A stretch of DNA of 15,910 nt from GH45 sp965370965 (GCA_965370965.1 CBDUWQ010000078.1:1-15910); one strand, 5' to 3'; positions 7,934-15,693 are shown, counted from the stretch's first letter. The notes: a model not told the origin generated them from the sequence alone. Translations and numbers: made by a program.

Positions 7934-8917
7934 ATGGCATTTAAGCATATTATCCTATTATCATTATTGCTTGTTGTTAGCTGTAACATTGGCAAAAATA
8001 TGCATAGTGAAAAAAAAAGTAAGGAGATAAATTCAATTAGCTTTAAAAACCTGAATATTGAACCGTTTAATCAAGATAATATAAACGTGCTTAAACAATA
8101 TTTAATTGGCAATGCAAGGTGGGATTATAGAGAATACCATGGCAAAACCTTTGCTATTAGGAGATATGCAAAAAACAACAAGTTTATTCCATATAAAAAC
8201 CAATATATAACCAAAAACAACTATAATGACTTAAAAAGCAGGTTAAGGGTTATTGTATCGTTTGGCAAGCCTATAAAATTTAATGATTACATGGATTATA
8301 CTGTAGTTGATGCATCAGCAAAAGTTATTAAAATAAATACAATAAAACAGAATTCGGAATTGGGTAAAACAGGCACTTATATTATAATTAAATCAGCATT
8401 GGTAAATATTGAAATTTTTGAATTGTCAGACGATAAATCGAGAAAATTAACGCAACATGTTATAAATGAGCTGGCTAAAGAGTTTTATTCGGTATTAAAT
8501 TATAGCCATGAAATTGAACAAAAAGGGGTGTTGCCATTTCCTGTTTATTACCCAATTACATTCGATTCGGTATTTTTTGAAATTAATAATGGTGCACAGC
8601 CGGGCATTTATAATGCAAAAGCCAACATAAAAAACAACACACAGGGTATTGTTTACATAAAAACTTTCGATAAAGACTCGGGCACACAAATATCAGCAAA
8701 AACCATTAAGCCTACCACAAAGCGCAAGCTTGGCTGGGCATTAAATACTGAAACGCTTTTTTATTATCAATCAGATTTTAAAATAATGGTAGGTGCGTTA
8801 AACAAGCCTTTTGCCGCTCGTATTGAGTTTTGGTTTAAAGACAACAACGGTGCTGAAAAAAAGCTATTTGAAAAAGAGATGCAGGTTGAAAGCTGGAAAA
8901 GACCAAAATACCATTAA
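7934..8917 (+). CDS. Unrecognised lipoprotein linked to the CotH gene
   Basis: I do not recognise this 327-residue protein. A hydrophobic signal segment ends in the lipobox VVSC, giving lipidation at about Cys17, so it is probably a membrane lipoprotein. The middle is a mixed lysine- and tyrosine-rich domain (about 40-200, including FAIRRYAKNN and KPIKFNDYMDYTV). After a proline-rich turn (GVLPFPVYYP) the last ~115 residues look like a beta sandwich. The ATG follows the CotH stop TAA with no spacer, so translational coupling is likely and a shared job with the secreted CotH protein, such as anchoring or assembly, is a reasonable inference. The 3' end is 79 bp from the porin start and overlaps that gene's promoter region only slightly, if at all. 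Confidence 0.8.
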   Translation: MAFKHIILLSLLLVVSCNIGKNMHSEKKSKEINSISFKNLNIEPFNQDNINVLKQYLIGNARWDYREYHGKTFAIRRYAKNNKFIPYKNQYITKNNYNDLKSRLRVIVSFGKPIKFNDYMDYTVVDASAKVIKINTIKQNSELGKTGTYIIIKSALVNIEIFELSDDKSRKLTQHVINELAKEFYSVLNYSHEIEQKGVLPFPVYYPITFDSVFFEINNGAQPGIYNAKANIKNNTQGIVYIKTFDKDSGTQISAKTIKPTTKRKLGWALNTETLFYYQSDFKIMVGALNKPFAARIEFWFKDNNGAEKKLFEKEMQVESWKRPKYH

Positions 8918-8982
8918 AAAAAATCGTGAAAAACAAAAAGGCAAAATTTTTGCAGGGGGTGCTACTCAGGTAAAATTTTATA

Positions 8983-8990
8983 TATCTTTG
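8983..8990 (+). promoter_or_regulatory. -7 box of the porin gene
   Basis: TATCTTTG is a perfect match to TAnnTTTG and ends only 6 nt before the ATG at 8997. With initiation a few bases downstream, the transcript would have almost no leader. No convincing -33 TTG was seen 19-21 bp upstream. Confidence 0.55.
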
Positions 8991-8996
8991 TGCCCA

Positions 8997-11138
8997 ATGT
9001 TAAAAAAGCAATTGTGTTTTATAATTAATTGTGTTGTAGCAATACTTTTCATTCCCGTTGCACCGGTTGCATCGCATAATATTATTGATACCGTCTCTGC
9101 TCAGTCTCAACTTAAAACACCCGATACATTAAATATAGCAACCGATTCGCTTTTATTAGCAGATACCGATTCCCTAAACCATGTATTAGATTCAACTCTT
9201 ATTGATTCTTTATCAGCAGTTAACGACAAATGGGATTTTAAAACAATTGGAGGAAACGATTCAACATACTATTCGTTTTATGGACATTTATTTAACATTG
9301 ATGATACCAATTTGGTTGAAACATGGATATATAACTCTGAAATACACGAACCTGAAATTTATAATTACGACAGTACCCTGCTCAATTTTCATAAATTCCA
9401 TCCGGCATACCGAAAAACAATAAATAACAGCTATTTAGGCAATACAGGTTCTGCTGTAAAATCAAATATTTTTGCCGAGCCAAATCCCAAAACAGGGTTT
9501 ATTTTTATGAATTCATACACCCCCTATATGTTTTTAAGTAATAAGGTGCCTTATTATAATGTACTTAAGCCTTTTACCATATTTAAAGTTAATATTGGCC
9601 CGCAAGAGGAACAAAATATAGAAATACTGCATACACAAAACATAAATAGGTATTTTAATGCTTTTATTAGGTTTAAAAACTATACCGGAAAAGGAAATTA
9701 TATAAGGCAAGAGACCAGGAATAATGCCGGAACCATTGGTGCAACTTATACCAAAGGTAGGTTGGCAACTCATTTTAATTATGTTTTTAACAGAATTGAA
9801 GCTCAAGAAAACGGTGGTATTATTGATAATTATATGGTTACAGACACCTCGATTTCTACAAATGAAATTAATACCCGATTAACCGACGGGTTAAGTTTTG
9901 TTAAAGACAGACAAATGTTTTTTGATCAAAAAATAGGCTTTTTAAAAACCAACGTACCCGATTCAGCACAATTAGGAGCCTATTGGTTTAGTTTTCAATA
10001 CACCTATAACAGGCATAAAAGTAAAAAAATATATACTGATTTGCCCAATGATTATTTTAACCCGATAACCAAAGACACGCTTAACCTTTATGCCAATAAT
10101 TTTAGCGGAGGCCCAACTTTTGACTCTACGTACTATTTTTACCGAAACCATAATTTTAGGTTAAACCTTGAAGAAAATCCCAAAAGTTATCCATTTGTTG
10201 GTGCTTTTTTTGGTTATGGTATGCAAACCACCGATTATTACTATTTTAACAAAGATATTTTGTTTGACAACACACACAGTAATACCCTTAATAGTTCATA
10301 TTTTGAAGCAGGGATATTTAGGTTAAAAGGCAAAAAATTCAAATTTTCGGGCAATTACAAATTGTATATTAGTGGTTATCATCAAGGTAATATGCAGTTA
10401 AATGGTTTTATCAGCCAAAAATTTGGCAAAACAAAAAAACAGTTTGAGCTAAAAGGTTATGGCGGTATATATATTGAAACTCCCGATTATTTTCTTACAC
10501 AATACTACTCAAACCATTATAGATGGAATAACAATTTTAGTGCTAAAAAACGCACATCGCTAAATTTCAGTTTTTCATACCCCTATTACAAAACACAAAT
10601 TGGTTCGCGTTTTAATTTAATTACCGATTATATATACTTTAATACCGATGCTGTTCCTGCCCAGTATAACAAAACACTTTCGGTTTTTGATATCTATTTA
10701 AATAATGTTTTTGAATTTTGGAAATTTGGTTTAAATACAAAGTTAAACTATCAACAAACCGACAATAACGAAATATTGCCTCTGCCTGAGTTTTCGGGCT
10801 ATGCAGCTTTTTATTGGAAACCTAATGTTTATTTTAAAGATACAGGAGGAAAACTACGCTTTCAATTAGGTGTTGATGCTTACTATTGGACATCATATTA
10901 TGGGCAAGCCTATTCGCCAGCATTGGCAAGGTTTTATAATCAAAAAGAACAACTTATAGGAGATTATCCATTTGTAGGGATATTTTGGAATGTGGAGATT
11001 AAACGCTTACGTTTTTATTTACGTTATGAACATGCCAACTACGGACTTACAACGCCAAGAAATTACTTTCTTGCCCCAAATTACCCATCAAACCGTAGTA
11101 CTGTGCGTTATGGAATAGCTTGGACATTTTATGATTAA
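8997..11138 (+). CDS. Putative outer-membrane porin (Porin_10-like)
   Basis: Large beta-barrel outer-membrane protein of the Bacteroidota putative-porin family, 713 residues from the chosen start. The frame is open further back to 8811, but that stretch overlaps the preceding gene and gives a basic, non-signal N-terminus. The ATG at 8997 starts a proper signal peptide (MLKKQLCFIIN, then a hydrophobic run to about residue 27) just after a perfect -7 box. A serine/aspartate-rich linker follows, then family-like features near the barrel start (PYYNVLKPFTIFKVNIGPQE, then ILHTQNINRYFNAFIRFKN). The rest is alternating aromatic strands ending in AWTFYD. Substrate specificity cannot be read from sequence. 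The stop TAA is also the first three bases of the 109-bp repeat at 11136. Confidence 0.82.
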   Translation: MLKKQLCFIINCVVAILFIPVAPVASHNIIDTVSAQSQLKTPDTLNIATDSLLLADTDSLNHVLDSTLIDSLSAVNDKWDFKTIGGNDSTYYSFYGHLFNIDDTNLVETWIYNSEIHEPEIYNYDSTLLNFHKFHPAYRKTINNSYLGNTGSAVKSNIFAEPNPKTGFIFMNSYTPYMFLSNKVPYYNVLKPFTIFKVNIGPQEEQNIEILHTQNINRYFNAFIRFKNYTGKGNYIRQETRNNAGTIGATYTKGRLATHFNYVFNRIEAQENGGIIDNYMVTDTSISTNEINTRLTDGLSFVKDRQMFFDQKIGFLKTNVPDSAQLGAYWFSFQYTYNRHKSKKIYTDLPNDYFNPITKDTLNLYANNFSGGPTFDSTYYFYRNHNFRLNLEENPKSYPFVGAFFGYGMQTTDYYYFNKDILFDNTHSNTLNSSYFEAGIFRLKGKKFKFSGNYKLYISGYHQGNMQLNGFISQKFGKTKKQFELKGYGGIYIETPDYFLTQYYSNHYRWNNNFSAKKRTSLNFSFSYPYYKTQIGSRFNLITDYIYFNTDAVPAQYNKTLSVFDIYLNNVFEFWKFGLNTKLNYQQTDNNEILPLPEFSGYAAFYWKPNVYFKDTGGKLRFQLGVDAYYWTSYYGQAYSPALARFYNQKEQLIGDYPFVGIFWNVEIKRLRFYLRYEHANYGLTTPRNYFLAPNYPSNRSTVRYGIAWTFYD

Positions 11139-11244
11139 TACCGATTGTGAATCAAAGTTACCGATATACTTCATTAGCATTTGTATATCAGTTTTGATTC
11201 TACATCGGCATTATACTAGTAATTTTGATTTTAAAATGGTATAA
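11136..11244 (+). repeat. 109-bp structured dispersed element, copy A
   Basis: Matches the reverse complement of 14667-14775 at 93 of 109 positions without gaps. It starts on the porin stop codon. Its first 78 nt form a nested hairpin: TAAT/ATTA (11136-11139 with 11210-11213), CCGAT/ATCGG (11141-11145 with 11204-11208), GAATCAAA/TTTGATTC (11149-11156 with 11193-11200) and GATATAC/GTATATC (11163-11169 with 11183-11189) around a 13-nt loop. The whole unit is bounded by TAA-TACC and GGTA-TAA, which could be a 4-bp terminal inverted repeat flanked by a TAA duplication. It ends 10 bp before the stop of the convergent dehydratase gene. It encodes no protein. Confidence 0.85.
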
Positions 11245-11254
11245 CCCGCATCTG

Positions 11255-12208
11255 TTAAAAAGGCAGGTTGGCCAAATCCACATTGCCGCCCGATAATATA
11301 ATTGCCACTTTTTTGTTTTTAAACAACTCAGGGTTTTCAATAATAGCAGCCAGAGGAACAGCACCCGAAGGCTCAACAACAATTTTAAGGTACTGAAAAA
11401 TCAACCGCATTGCCTCAATAATGCTTCGCTCGCTAACTGTTAAAATATCGTCAACGTTTTTAAGTATTATAGAAAATGTTAAATCCGAAAGCGATGTTTT
11501 AAGCCCATCGGCAATAGTAATTGGGTTTGCCGCAGCTACAAGGCGTTTGCTTTTAAACGACAGAAAAGCATCATCGGCATTTTTAGGTTCGGTGCCAAAT
11601 ACTTTTGTTTTATGCCATAGGCTTTTTACTACTATCGATGTGCCGCTCAATAAACCCCCTCCGCCAACCGGAGCCAAAACTATATCGGGCTCATTAATTT
11701 GGTTTGTCATTTCAAAACAAGCTGTTCCCTGTCCGCATATCACATTAAAATTATCGTACGGATGAATAAAAACAGCTCCGGTTTTTTTAATGACCCTCTC
11801 TAAAGTATCAACCCTTGCCTGTAATGTTGGCTCGCAAAAGGTAATTCTGCCACCATAACTTTTTACTGCTGCAACTTTAACACTTGGTGCATTTTTGGGC
11901 ATTACAATAAATGATTCAATACCTTGCAATAATGCAGCTTTAGCCAGTGCACCGGCATGATTGCCCGATGAGTGCGTAGCAACCCCTTTCTGTTTTTCGT
12001 TATCGTTCAGCCTATAAATGGCATGGGTGGCGCCCCTATATTTGAATGCTCCGGTTTTTTGCATATTTTCGCATTTAAAAAATATGCTACATTGCAATTT
12101 TGAATTTAACAGTATCGATTGCAATACCGGAGTTTTATGAACAGAGGTTTTTATCAATAAATAAGCTTCTTTAATTTGAGCAACTGTTGGGATGCTTAAT
12201 AGTGCCAT
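11255..12208 (-). CDS. Serine racemase / threonine dehydratase-like PLP enzyme
   Basis: Fold type II PLP enzyme, 317 residues from the ATG at 12208 (a TTG three codons upstream is less likely). It has the catalytic domain only, with no C-terminal ACT regulatory domain. Motifs: KTGAFKYRG with PLP-lysine Lys56; THSSGNHAGA with the serine (Ser81) that aligns with the second catalytic base of serine racemase; the phosphate loop GGGG at 182-185; the metal-site pattern E-x3-A-x-D (Glu207, Ala211, Asp213) seen in eukaryotic serine racemase; and SGGN near 306-309. Likely reactions are deamination of L-serine/L-threonine or 3-hydroxyaspartate, serine racemisation, or a mix; sequence alone does not decide. 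Divergent from lptB and convergent with the porin gene. Confidence 0.85.
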   Translation of the reverse strand: MALLSIPTVAQIKEAYLLIKTSVHKTPVLQSILLNSKLQCSIFFKCENMQKTGAFKYRGATHAIYRLNDNEKQKGVATHSSGNHAGALAKAALLQGIESFIVMPKNAPSVKVAAVKSYGGRITFCEPTLQARVDTLERVIKKTGAVFIHPYDNFNVICGQGTACFEMTNQINEPDIVLAPVGGGGLLSGTSIVVKSLWHKTKVFGTEPKNADDAFLSFKSKRLVAAANPITIADGLKTSLSDLTFSIILKNVDDILTVSERSIIEAMRLIFQYLKIVVEPSGAVPLAAIIENPELFKNKKVAIILSGGNVDLANLPF

Positions 12209-12232
12209 TTTTAACAAAAATTAAAAATAATG

Positions 12233-12240
12233 CAAACATA
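12233..12240 (-). promoter_or_regulatory. -7 box of the PLP enzyme gene
   Basis: Minus strand reads TATGTTTG, a perfect TAnnTTTG match, 24 nt upstream of the ATG at 12208. This also supports that ATG over the upstream TTG at 12217. No clear -33 element was seen. Confidence 0.5.
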
Positions 12241-12361
12241 AATAAAACTACCGGTGATATTTTGAAAAAGTTCTGTTATTTTTAACACCTTAAATAATGT
12301 TTGTATATATAGTGTTAAGTTTTTGAAAATTAAAACAGTTGTTTAACCTAATTATATTATA

Positions 12362-13087
12362 GTGAAACTAAGAACAGAAAATTTAATTAAAAAATACGGT
12401 TCTCGAACAGTAGTACGAGGAGTTTCGGTTGAAGTTGAAAAGGGTGAAATTGTAGGTTTATTGGGACCAAACGGAGCCGGTAAAACAACCACTTTTTATA
12501 TGATTGTTGGTTTAATAGCCCCAAATAGTGGTAAAATATACATTGACGATTTAGATATTACTAAAGAACCCGTTTATAAGCGTGCAAAGCGTGGCATTGG
12601 ATATTTGGCACAAGAGGCATCGGTTTTTCGCAAACTTAGTGTTGAGGATAATATTAAAACTATTTTAGAGATGACCAAACTAACAAAGGAGGAGCAAAGA
12701 GATAAAGTTGAATCTCTGCTTGATGAGTTTGGTTTGCAGCATATTCGTAAAAGCTTGGGTATTCAACTATCGGGAGGCGAGCGGCGACGAACTGAAATTG
12801 CCCGTGCTTTAGCCATTAGTCCCAACTTTATTTTGCTTGATGAGCCTTTTGCAGGTGTTGACCCCATTGCTGTTGAAGATATTCAGGGTATTGTAAAAAA
12901 GCTAAAAGAAAAAAACATTGGAATATTAATTACCGACCATAATGTACATGAAACACTATCAATAACCGACCGTGCATATTTGCTGTTTGAAGGCAAAATA
13001 CTAAAAGCCGGTACAACCTTAGAATTATCAGAAGATGAGCAGGTTAGAAAAGTTTACCTTGGTAAAAATTTTGAATTAAGGGTTTAG
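12362..13087 (+). CDS. lptB: LPS export ABC transporter ATP-binding protein LptB
   Basis: Cytoplasmic ATPase that with LptF/LptG extracts lipopolysaccharide from the inner membrane and drives it along the Lpt bridge. The 241 residues are full family length. Walker A GPNGAGKT at 35-42, Q-loop Gln84, signature LSGGE at 136-140, Walker B FILLDEP at 156-162 with catalytic Glu161, D-loop GVD, and H-loop His193 in TDHNVHE. The GTG at 12362 puts the N-terminus (MKLRTENLIKKYGSRTVV) in register with the family, so no upstream extension is needed. Transcribed alone, divergent from the PLP enzyme and convergent with the EamA gene 46 bp downstream. No perfect -7 box was found in the 153-bp divergent gap. 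Confidence 0.95.
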   Translation: MKLRTENLIKKYGSRTVVRGVSVEVEKGEIVGLLGPNGAGKTTTFYMIVGLIAPNSGKIYIDDLDITKEPVYKRAKRGIGYLAQEASVFRKLSVEDNIKTILEMTKLTKEEQRDKVESLLDEFGLQHIRKSLGIQLSGGERRRTEIARALAISPNFILLDEPFAGVDPIAVEDIQGIVKKLKEKNIGILITDHNVHETLSITDRAYLLFEGKILKAGTTLELSEDEQVRKVYLGKNFELRV

Positions 13088-13133
13088 CCTGCGTTAATTG
13101 TTAAGCAAGTTGATATTATTGAAAATAAGCGTT

Positions 13134-14039
13134 TTATTTTGCTTTAGATTTCTTGCTCCCACTATTAACAAACCATACTCCAATTAATGCAAGCCCAATA
13201 CTAATAATATGAACAATTGTAATTGTTTCGCCATCAAATACTCCCCATATTATTGCAAAAAATGGAATTATATAAGTAACCGATGTGGCAAATAGAGCCG
13301 AAGTATGGTGAACCAAATTATTAAACATATATAGTGATATTACCGAACCAAACAGAGCCAGCACAAAAATAAAACCTAAATTAAGAGTCCAGTTAGGTGT
13401 TTGAAATGCAGGGGCAAGGTCGGTAAATGCTAAATATATTCCGGCAGGAATACCAATAAGCAAAAATGATAGTGATGTAATTTCAAAACCCGATAAGCTT
13501 TTAAGTTTAAAGCGTATTTCATTGGCATTAATCCCATAACCAATTGTAGCTATTACTACGTACAATGCATAGCCATTTATGTTACTTATCGATTCTAAAA
13601 TATTGCCATCACTAATAAGGCCAATAGCACCAATAAGTCCAATTAATATACCAATATACTGATATTTGCTTGGCCGGTTTTTATATAATATAATGCCCAA
13701 AAGAAGAGCAAAAAACGGTGCAAGGCTGTTTATCATTCCAGCTAACGAGCTATTAATTTGGGTTTGGGCTTTGGTAAATAAAAAAGCAGGAAAAAAAACA
13801 CCCGCATAACCTGTTATCATTATGTGAATTATATTTTTTCTATTAAGTTTTTTTATGGTTTTAAAGTAAGTTGGAATTAGTATTACAAACGAAAAAAAAA
13901 TGCGTAATGCTGCTACCTGCATATAGTCAAAAGAGCGTAAGCCTTTTTTCATTAAAATAAACGACGAGCCCCAAATTAGAGCAAGAATTAACAATGTAGC
14001 CCATTGCCACGGTTTTTTTGATAGATTAAAAAATTGCAC
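13134..14039 (-). CDS. EamA-family (DMT) transporter
   Basis: Inner-membrane drug/metabolite-superfamily transporter, 301 residues, with ten predicted hydrophobic segments arranged as two EamA repeats (about 13-143 and 156-292). The first opens LILALIWGSSFILMKKGL, a hallmark of the family. The second repeat contains the SVISLYMFNNLVHH and YIIPFFAIIWGVF segments. The C-terminus is basic (KKSKAK), consistent with a cytoplasmic end. Members export amino acids, other metabolites or drugs; the substrate cannot be assigned. Start is GTG at 14039, with no ATG alternative before the first membrane segment and a TAnnTTTG box 24 nt upstream. Separated from the gene upstream by a strong terminator, so probably its own transcription unit. 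Confidence 0.9.
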   Translation of the reverse strand: MQFFNLSKKPWQWATLLILALIWGSSFILMKKGLRSFDYMQVAALRIFFSFVILIPTYFKTIKKLNRKNIIHIMITGYAGVFFPAFLFTKAQTQINSSLAGMINSLAPFFALLLGIILYKNRPSKYQYIGILIGLIGAIGLISDGNILESISNINGYALYVVIATIGYGINANEIRFKLKSLSGFEITSLSFLLIGIPAGIYLAFTDLAPAFQTPNWTLNLGFIFVLALFGSVISLYMFNNLVHHTSALFATSVTYIIPFFAIIWGVFDGETITIVHIISIGLALIGVWFVNSGSKKSKAK

Positions 14040-14063
14040 AATTAAAAATGTTTAAATGAATTA

Positions 14064-14071
14064 CAAAAATA
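14064..14071 (-). promoter_or_regulatory. -7 box of the EamA transporter gene
   Basis: Minus strand reads TATTTTTG, a perfect TAnnTTTG match, 24 nt upstream of the GTG start at 14039 and directly after the terminator of the preceding gene. The spacing equals that seen for the PLP enzyme gene. Confidence 0.5.
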
Positions 14072-14084
14072 GAATTAAAACTAT

Positions 14085-14107
14085 AAAAAAAGACCGGTTG
14101 CCCGGTC
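14085..14107 (-). terminator. Rho-independent terminator with GCAA tetraloop
   Basis: On the minus strand GACCGG, loop GCAA, CCGGTC, then seven T. The 6-bp GC-rich stem closed by a GNRA-type loop and followed by a T run is a textbook intrinsic terminator. It lies 59 bp after the stop of the small-protein gene at 14167 and ends that transcript. Confidence 0.88.
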
Positions 14108-14166
14108 CAATATTGACACATTAAATAAACCCATAAAAAAATTACCTGTGTCTATGAAAAGAAAGT

Positions 14167-14484
14167 TTAGTTCATTGAATAATTAATTTTTAGCTTAAAC
14201 GATTGTAATTTTTCATACTTAAGTCCAAACATATCATATAAACCGGCCATATCTGCATGTGTTAAAACAAGAGTAAAACCGGTACTGTTAATTGGTATTT
14301 TTATTTTTTTTGTGGAGTTATGCATAGCAAATTCTCCTGATTTTTCTTTTAACAGCTTTTCAAACTTTAAAAATTCGTCCATAGGCAACGTAAACTGAAC
14401 ATTCCCAAACTCAATATAAAATTCATTTTCATGAATATCATACAGCAACTTACCACTATTATTTGTTCGTATTACCTTTTTCAT
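14167..14484 (-). CDS. Small uncharacterised Bacteroidota protein
   Basis: Intact 105-residue protein; I cannot assign a function. It has no signal peptide or membrane segment, so it is probably cytoplasmic. The region YIEFGNVQFTLPMDEFLKFEKLLKE (about 23-47, split here as a beta strand then a helix) resembles small Bacteroidota families such as DUF6686 that carry an FGN-x-L-F pattern, but the cysteines I recall for that family are absent, so the link is tentative. The second half is beta-rich with a THADMAGLYDMFGL helix near 75-88. Coding status is supported by intact length, amino-acid composition and a strong terminator just downstream. The gene upstream on the same strand is the iron-sulfur protein, but copy B of the 109-bp repeat and 182 further bases separate them. 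Confidence 0.75.
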   Translation of the reverse strand: MKKVIRTNNSGKLLYDIHENEFYIEFGNVQFTLPMDEFLKFEKLLKEKSGEFAMHNSTKKIKIPINSTGFTLVLTHADMAGLYDMFGLKYEKLQSFKLKINYSMN

Positions 14485-14563
14485 CGCTGTTTACAATTTA
14501 TACATTACTCTTATCAAGTACCATGCCATTTTAACAATGCATATGGTTAGTTTTGTAACAGAT

Positions 14564-14599
14564 AAAAGCCTGTCTATGTTTAGCTAAAAGCAGGTTTTT
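14564..14599 (-). terminator. Possible terminator after the iron-sulfur gene
   Basis: CCTG and CAGG arms extended by A/T pairs (14564-14572 with 14591-14599, one G-T wobble) around an 18-nt loop. T-rich tracts follow on both strands, so it could act in either direction. It lies after the repeat copy downstream of the iron-sulfur gene. The long loop makes it weak. Confidence 0.3.
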
Positions 14600-14666
14600 A
14601 ACAATCAATTGATAAGTGTCTGCTTTTTTAATATAAAAATCTCTTAGGCTTCAACCAAACATTAGT

Positions 14667-14775
14667 TTATACCATTTTAATTTCAAAACTGCTGGAATAA
14701 TGCCGATGTAGAAGCAATGTTGATATATGAATGCTAATGAAATATATCGGCAAATTTGCTTCACAATCGGTATTA
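14667..14775 (-). repeat. 109-bp structured dispersed element, copy B
   Basis: Inverted copy of 11136-11244, 85% identical with the same length and ends. Read on the minus strand, its first three bases are the TAA stop of the iron-sulfur gene, the same relation as copy A has to the porin gene. The hairpin (14698-14775) is kept: the third stem is GAAGCAA/TTGCTTC in place of GAATCAA/TTGATTC, and the innermost stem is GATATAT/ATATATC in place of GATATAC/GTATATC, each a two-sided change that preserves pairing. TAA-TACC and GGTA-TAA boundaries are the same as in copy A. Confidence 0.85.
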
Positions 14776-15693
14776 CACCCAATCATCACTAAGTATCTCT
14801 CCCTTTGAACTTACCATAATAAGCTTTATTGGCACCTTGCGCTGAGCTTGTTCCAATGCCAAATTTACCAACTGCATTAGCCCACCACAACAGGGTACTT
14901 CCATTTTCATAACAGTAATGGTATTAACTTTTGATTGGTCAATTAAATGCACTAATTTTTCAACATAAACCTCCTTATTGCTATCTAGTTTTGGGCAGGC
15001 AATTGCCAGTTTTTTGTCCTTAAGATATTTGTCATGAAAATTACCCAAAGCATAAGCTACACAATCGGCTGCCAATAATAAATCGCACGATTGAAAAAAA
15101 GGTGCCAACGGGTTTATTAAGTGCATTTGTACAGGCCAATGACTAAGTTGTGATGGTGCTCCTTGATTTGACACCATAGCAACAGGTTCGGGGGCAAATG
15201 ATTTTTCGGCCGATCCCGGGCAGCCACATGCTAAATTCTCTTTTTGTTGATTCATAACAAGATTTTGTAAATATGGATTTGCTTGGGGCTCCTCTTTTTT
15301 GCCGTGTTGCTTTACCTCAAAAATCAATTCGTTAACATCAAAATCAATATCGGCAGCATTAGCTATTAAATAATCAAAAGCCTGATGTATATACTCCTTT
15401 TCCTCGTAATCTTTTAGGTGTTTTAAATGTGCAGCTACAACATTTCTACCACCATTTTTTAACATCCCTTTTAAGGTAAGTATTTCATCATATGCCTCGG
15501 CTTCGCGCTCCTCAATTGTTATTGCGCCAACAGGGCAATGACCAATACAGGCTCCTAATCCATCGCACATTAATTCGCTAACTAATGTTGCTTTACCATC
15601 AATCATTTGTAAAGCCCCCTCATGGCAATTCGGAATACATTCTTCGCATCCATTACATAAGTCTCTATCTATTAGTACTATCTCTCTTTTCAT
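14773..15693 (-). CDS. Iron-sulfur protein with N-terminal dicluster ferredoxin domain
   Basis: Cytoplasmic 306-residue iron-sulfur protein, probably an electron-transfer or redox-stress factor. Motif 1 has Cys13, 16, 19 and 23 (CX2CX2CX3C). Motif 2 has Cys43, 49 and 53 (CDGLGACIGHCP), with Leu46 where a canonical ferredoxin has its second cysteine. I recall CDGLGAC as common in this family, so this is a family trait rather than damage. A helical linker follows, then CGCPG at 156-160 and a C-terminal domain with Cys203, Cys211, Cys233 and the VPCCGG pair at 268-269, likely further metal or cluster ligands. The promoter has a perfect TAnnTTTG box and an HcpR-like palindrome, which fits a ferredoxin linked to nitrosative stress; no hcp gene is in the window. 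The stop codon overlaps repeat copy B. Confidence 0.85.
   Translation of the reverse strand: MKREIVLIDRDLCNGCEECIPNCHEGALQMIDGKATLVSELMCDGLGACIGHCPVGAITIEEREAEAYDEILTLKGMLKNGGRNVVAAHLKHLKDYEEKEYIHQAFDYLIANAADIDFDVNELIFEVKQHGKKEEPQANPYLQNLVMNQQKENLACGCPGSAEKSFAPEPVAMVSNQGAPSQLSHWPVQMHLINPLAPFFQSCDLLLAADCVAYALGNFHDKYLKDKKLAIACPKLDSNKEVYVEKLVHLIDQSKVNTITVMKMEVPCCGGLMQLVNLALEQAQRKVPIKLIMVSSKGEILSDDWV

Noticed and set aside
8811..8996. N-terminal extension of the porin frame
   Set aside because: It overlaps the lipoprotein gene, encodes a basic non-signal sequence, and the ATG at 8997 has a signal peptide and a -7 box.
13118..13140. AT-only hairpin between lptB and the EamA gene as a bidirectional terminator
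   Set aside because: The arms AAAATAA and TTATTTT have no GC pairs and run into the 3' end of the EamA gene, so they are too weak to call.
11136..14775. Composite transposon bounded by the 109-bp inverted copies
   Set aside because: The genes between include lptB, an essential housekeeping gene, there is no transposase, and each copy is explained by its own position at a stop codon.
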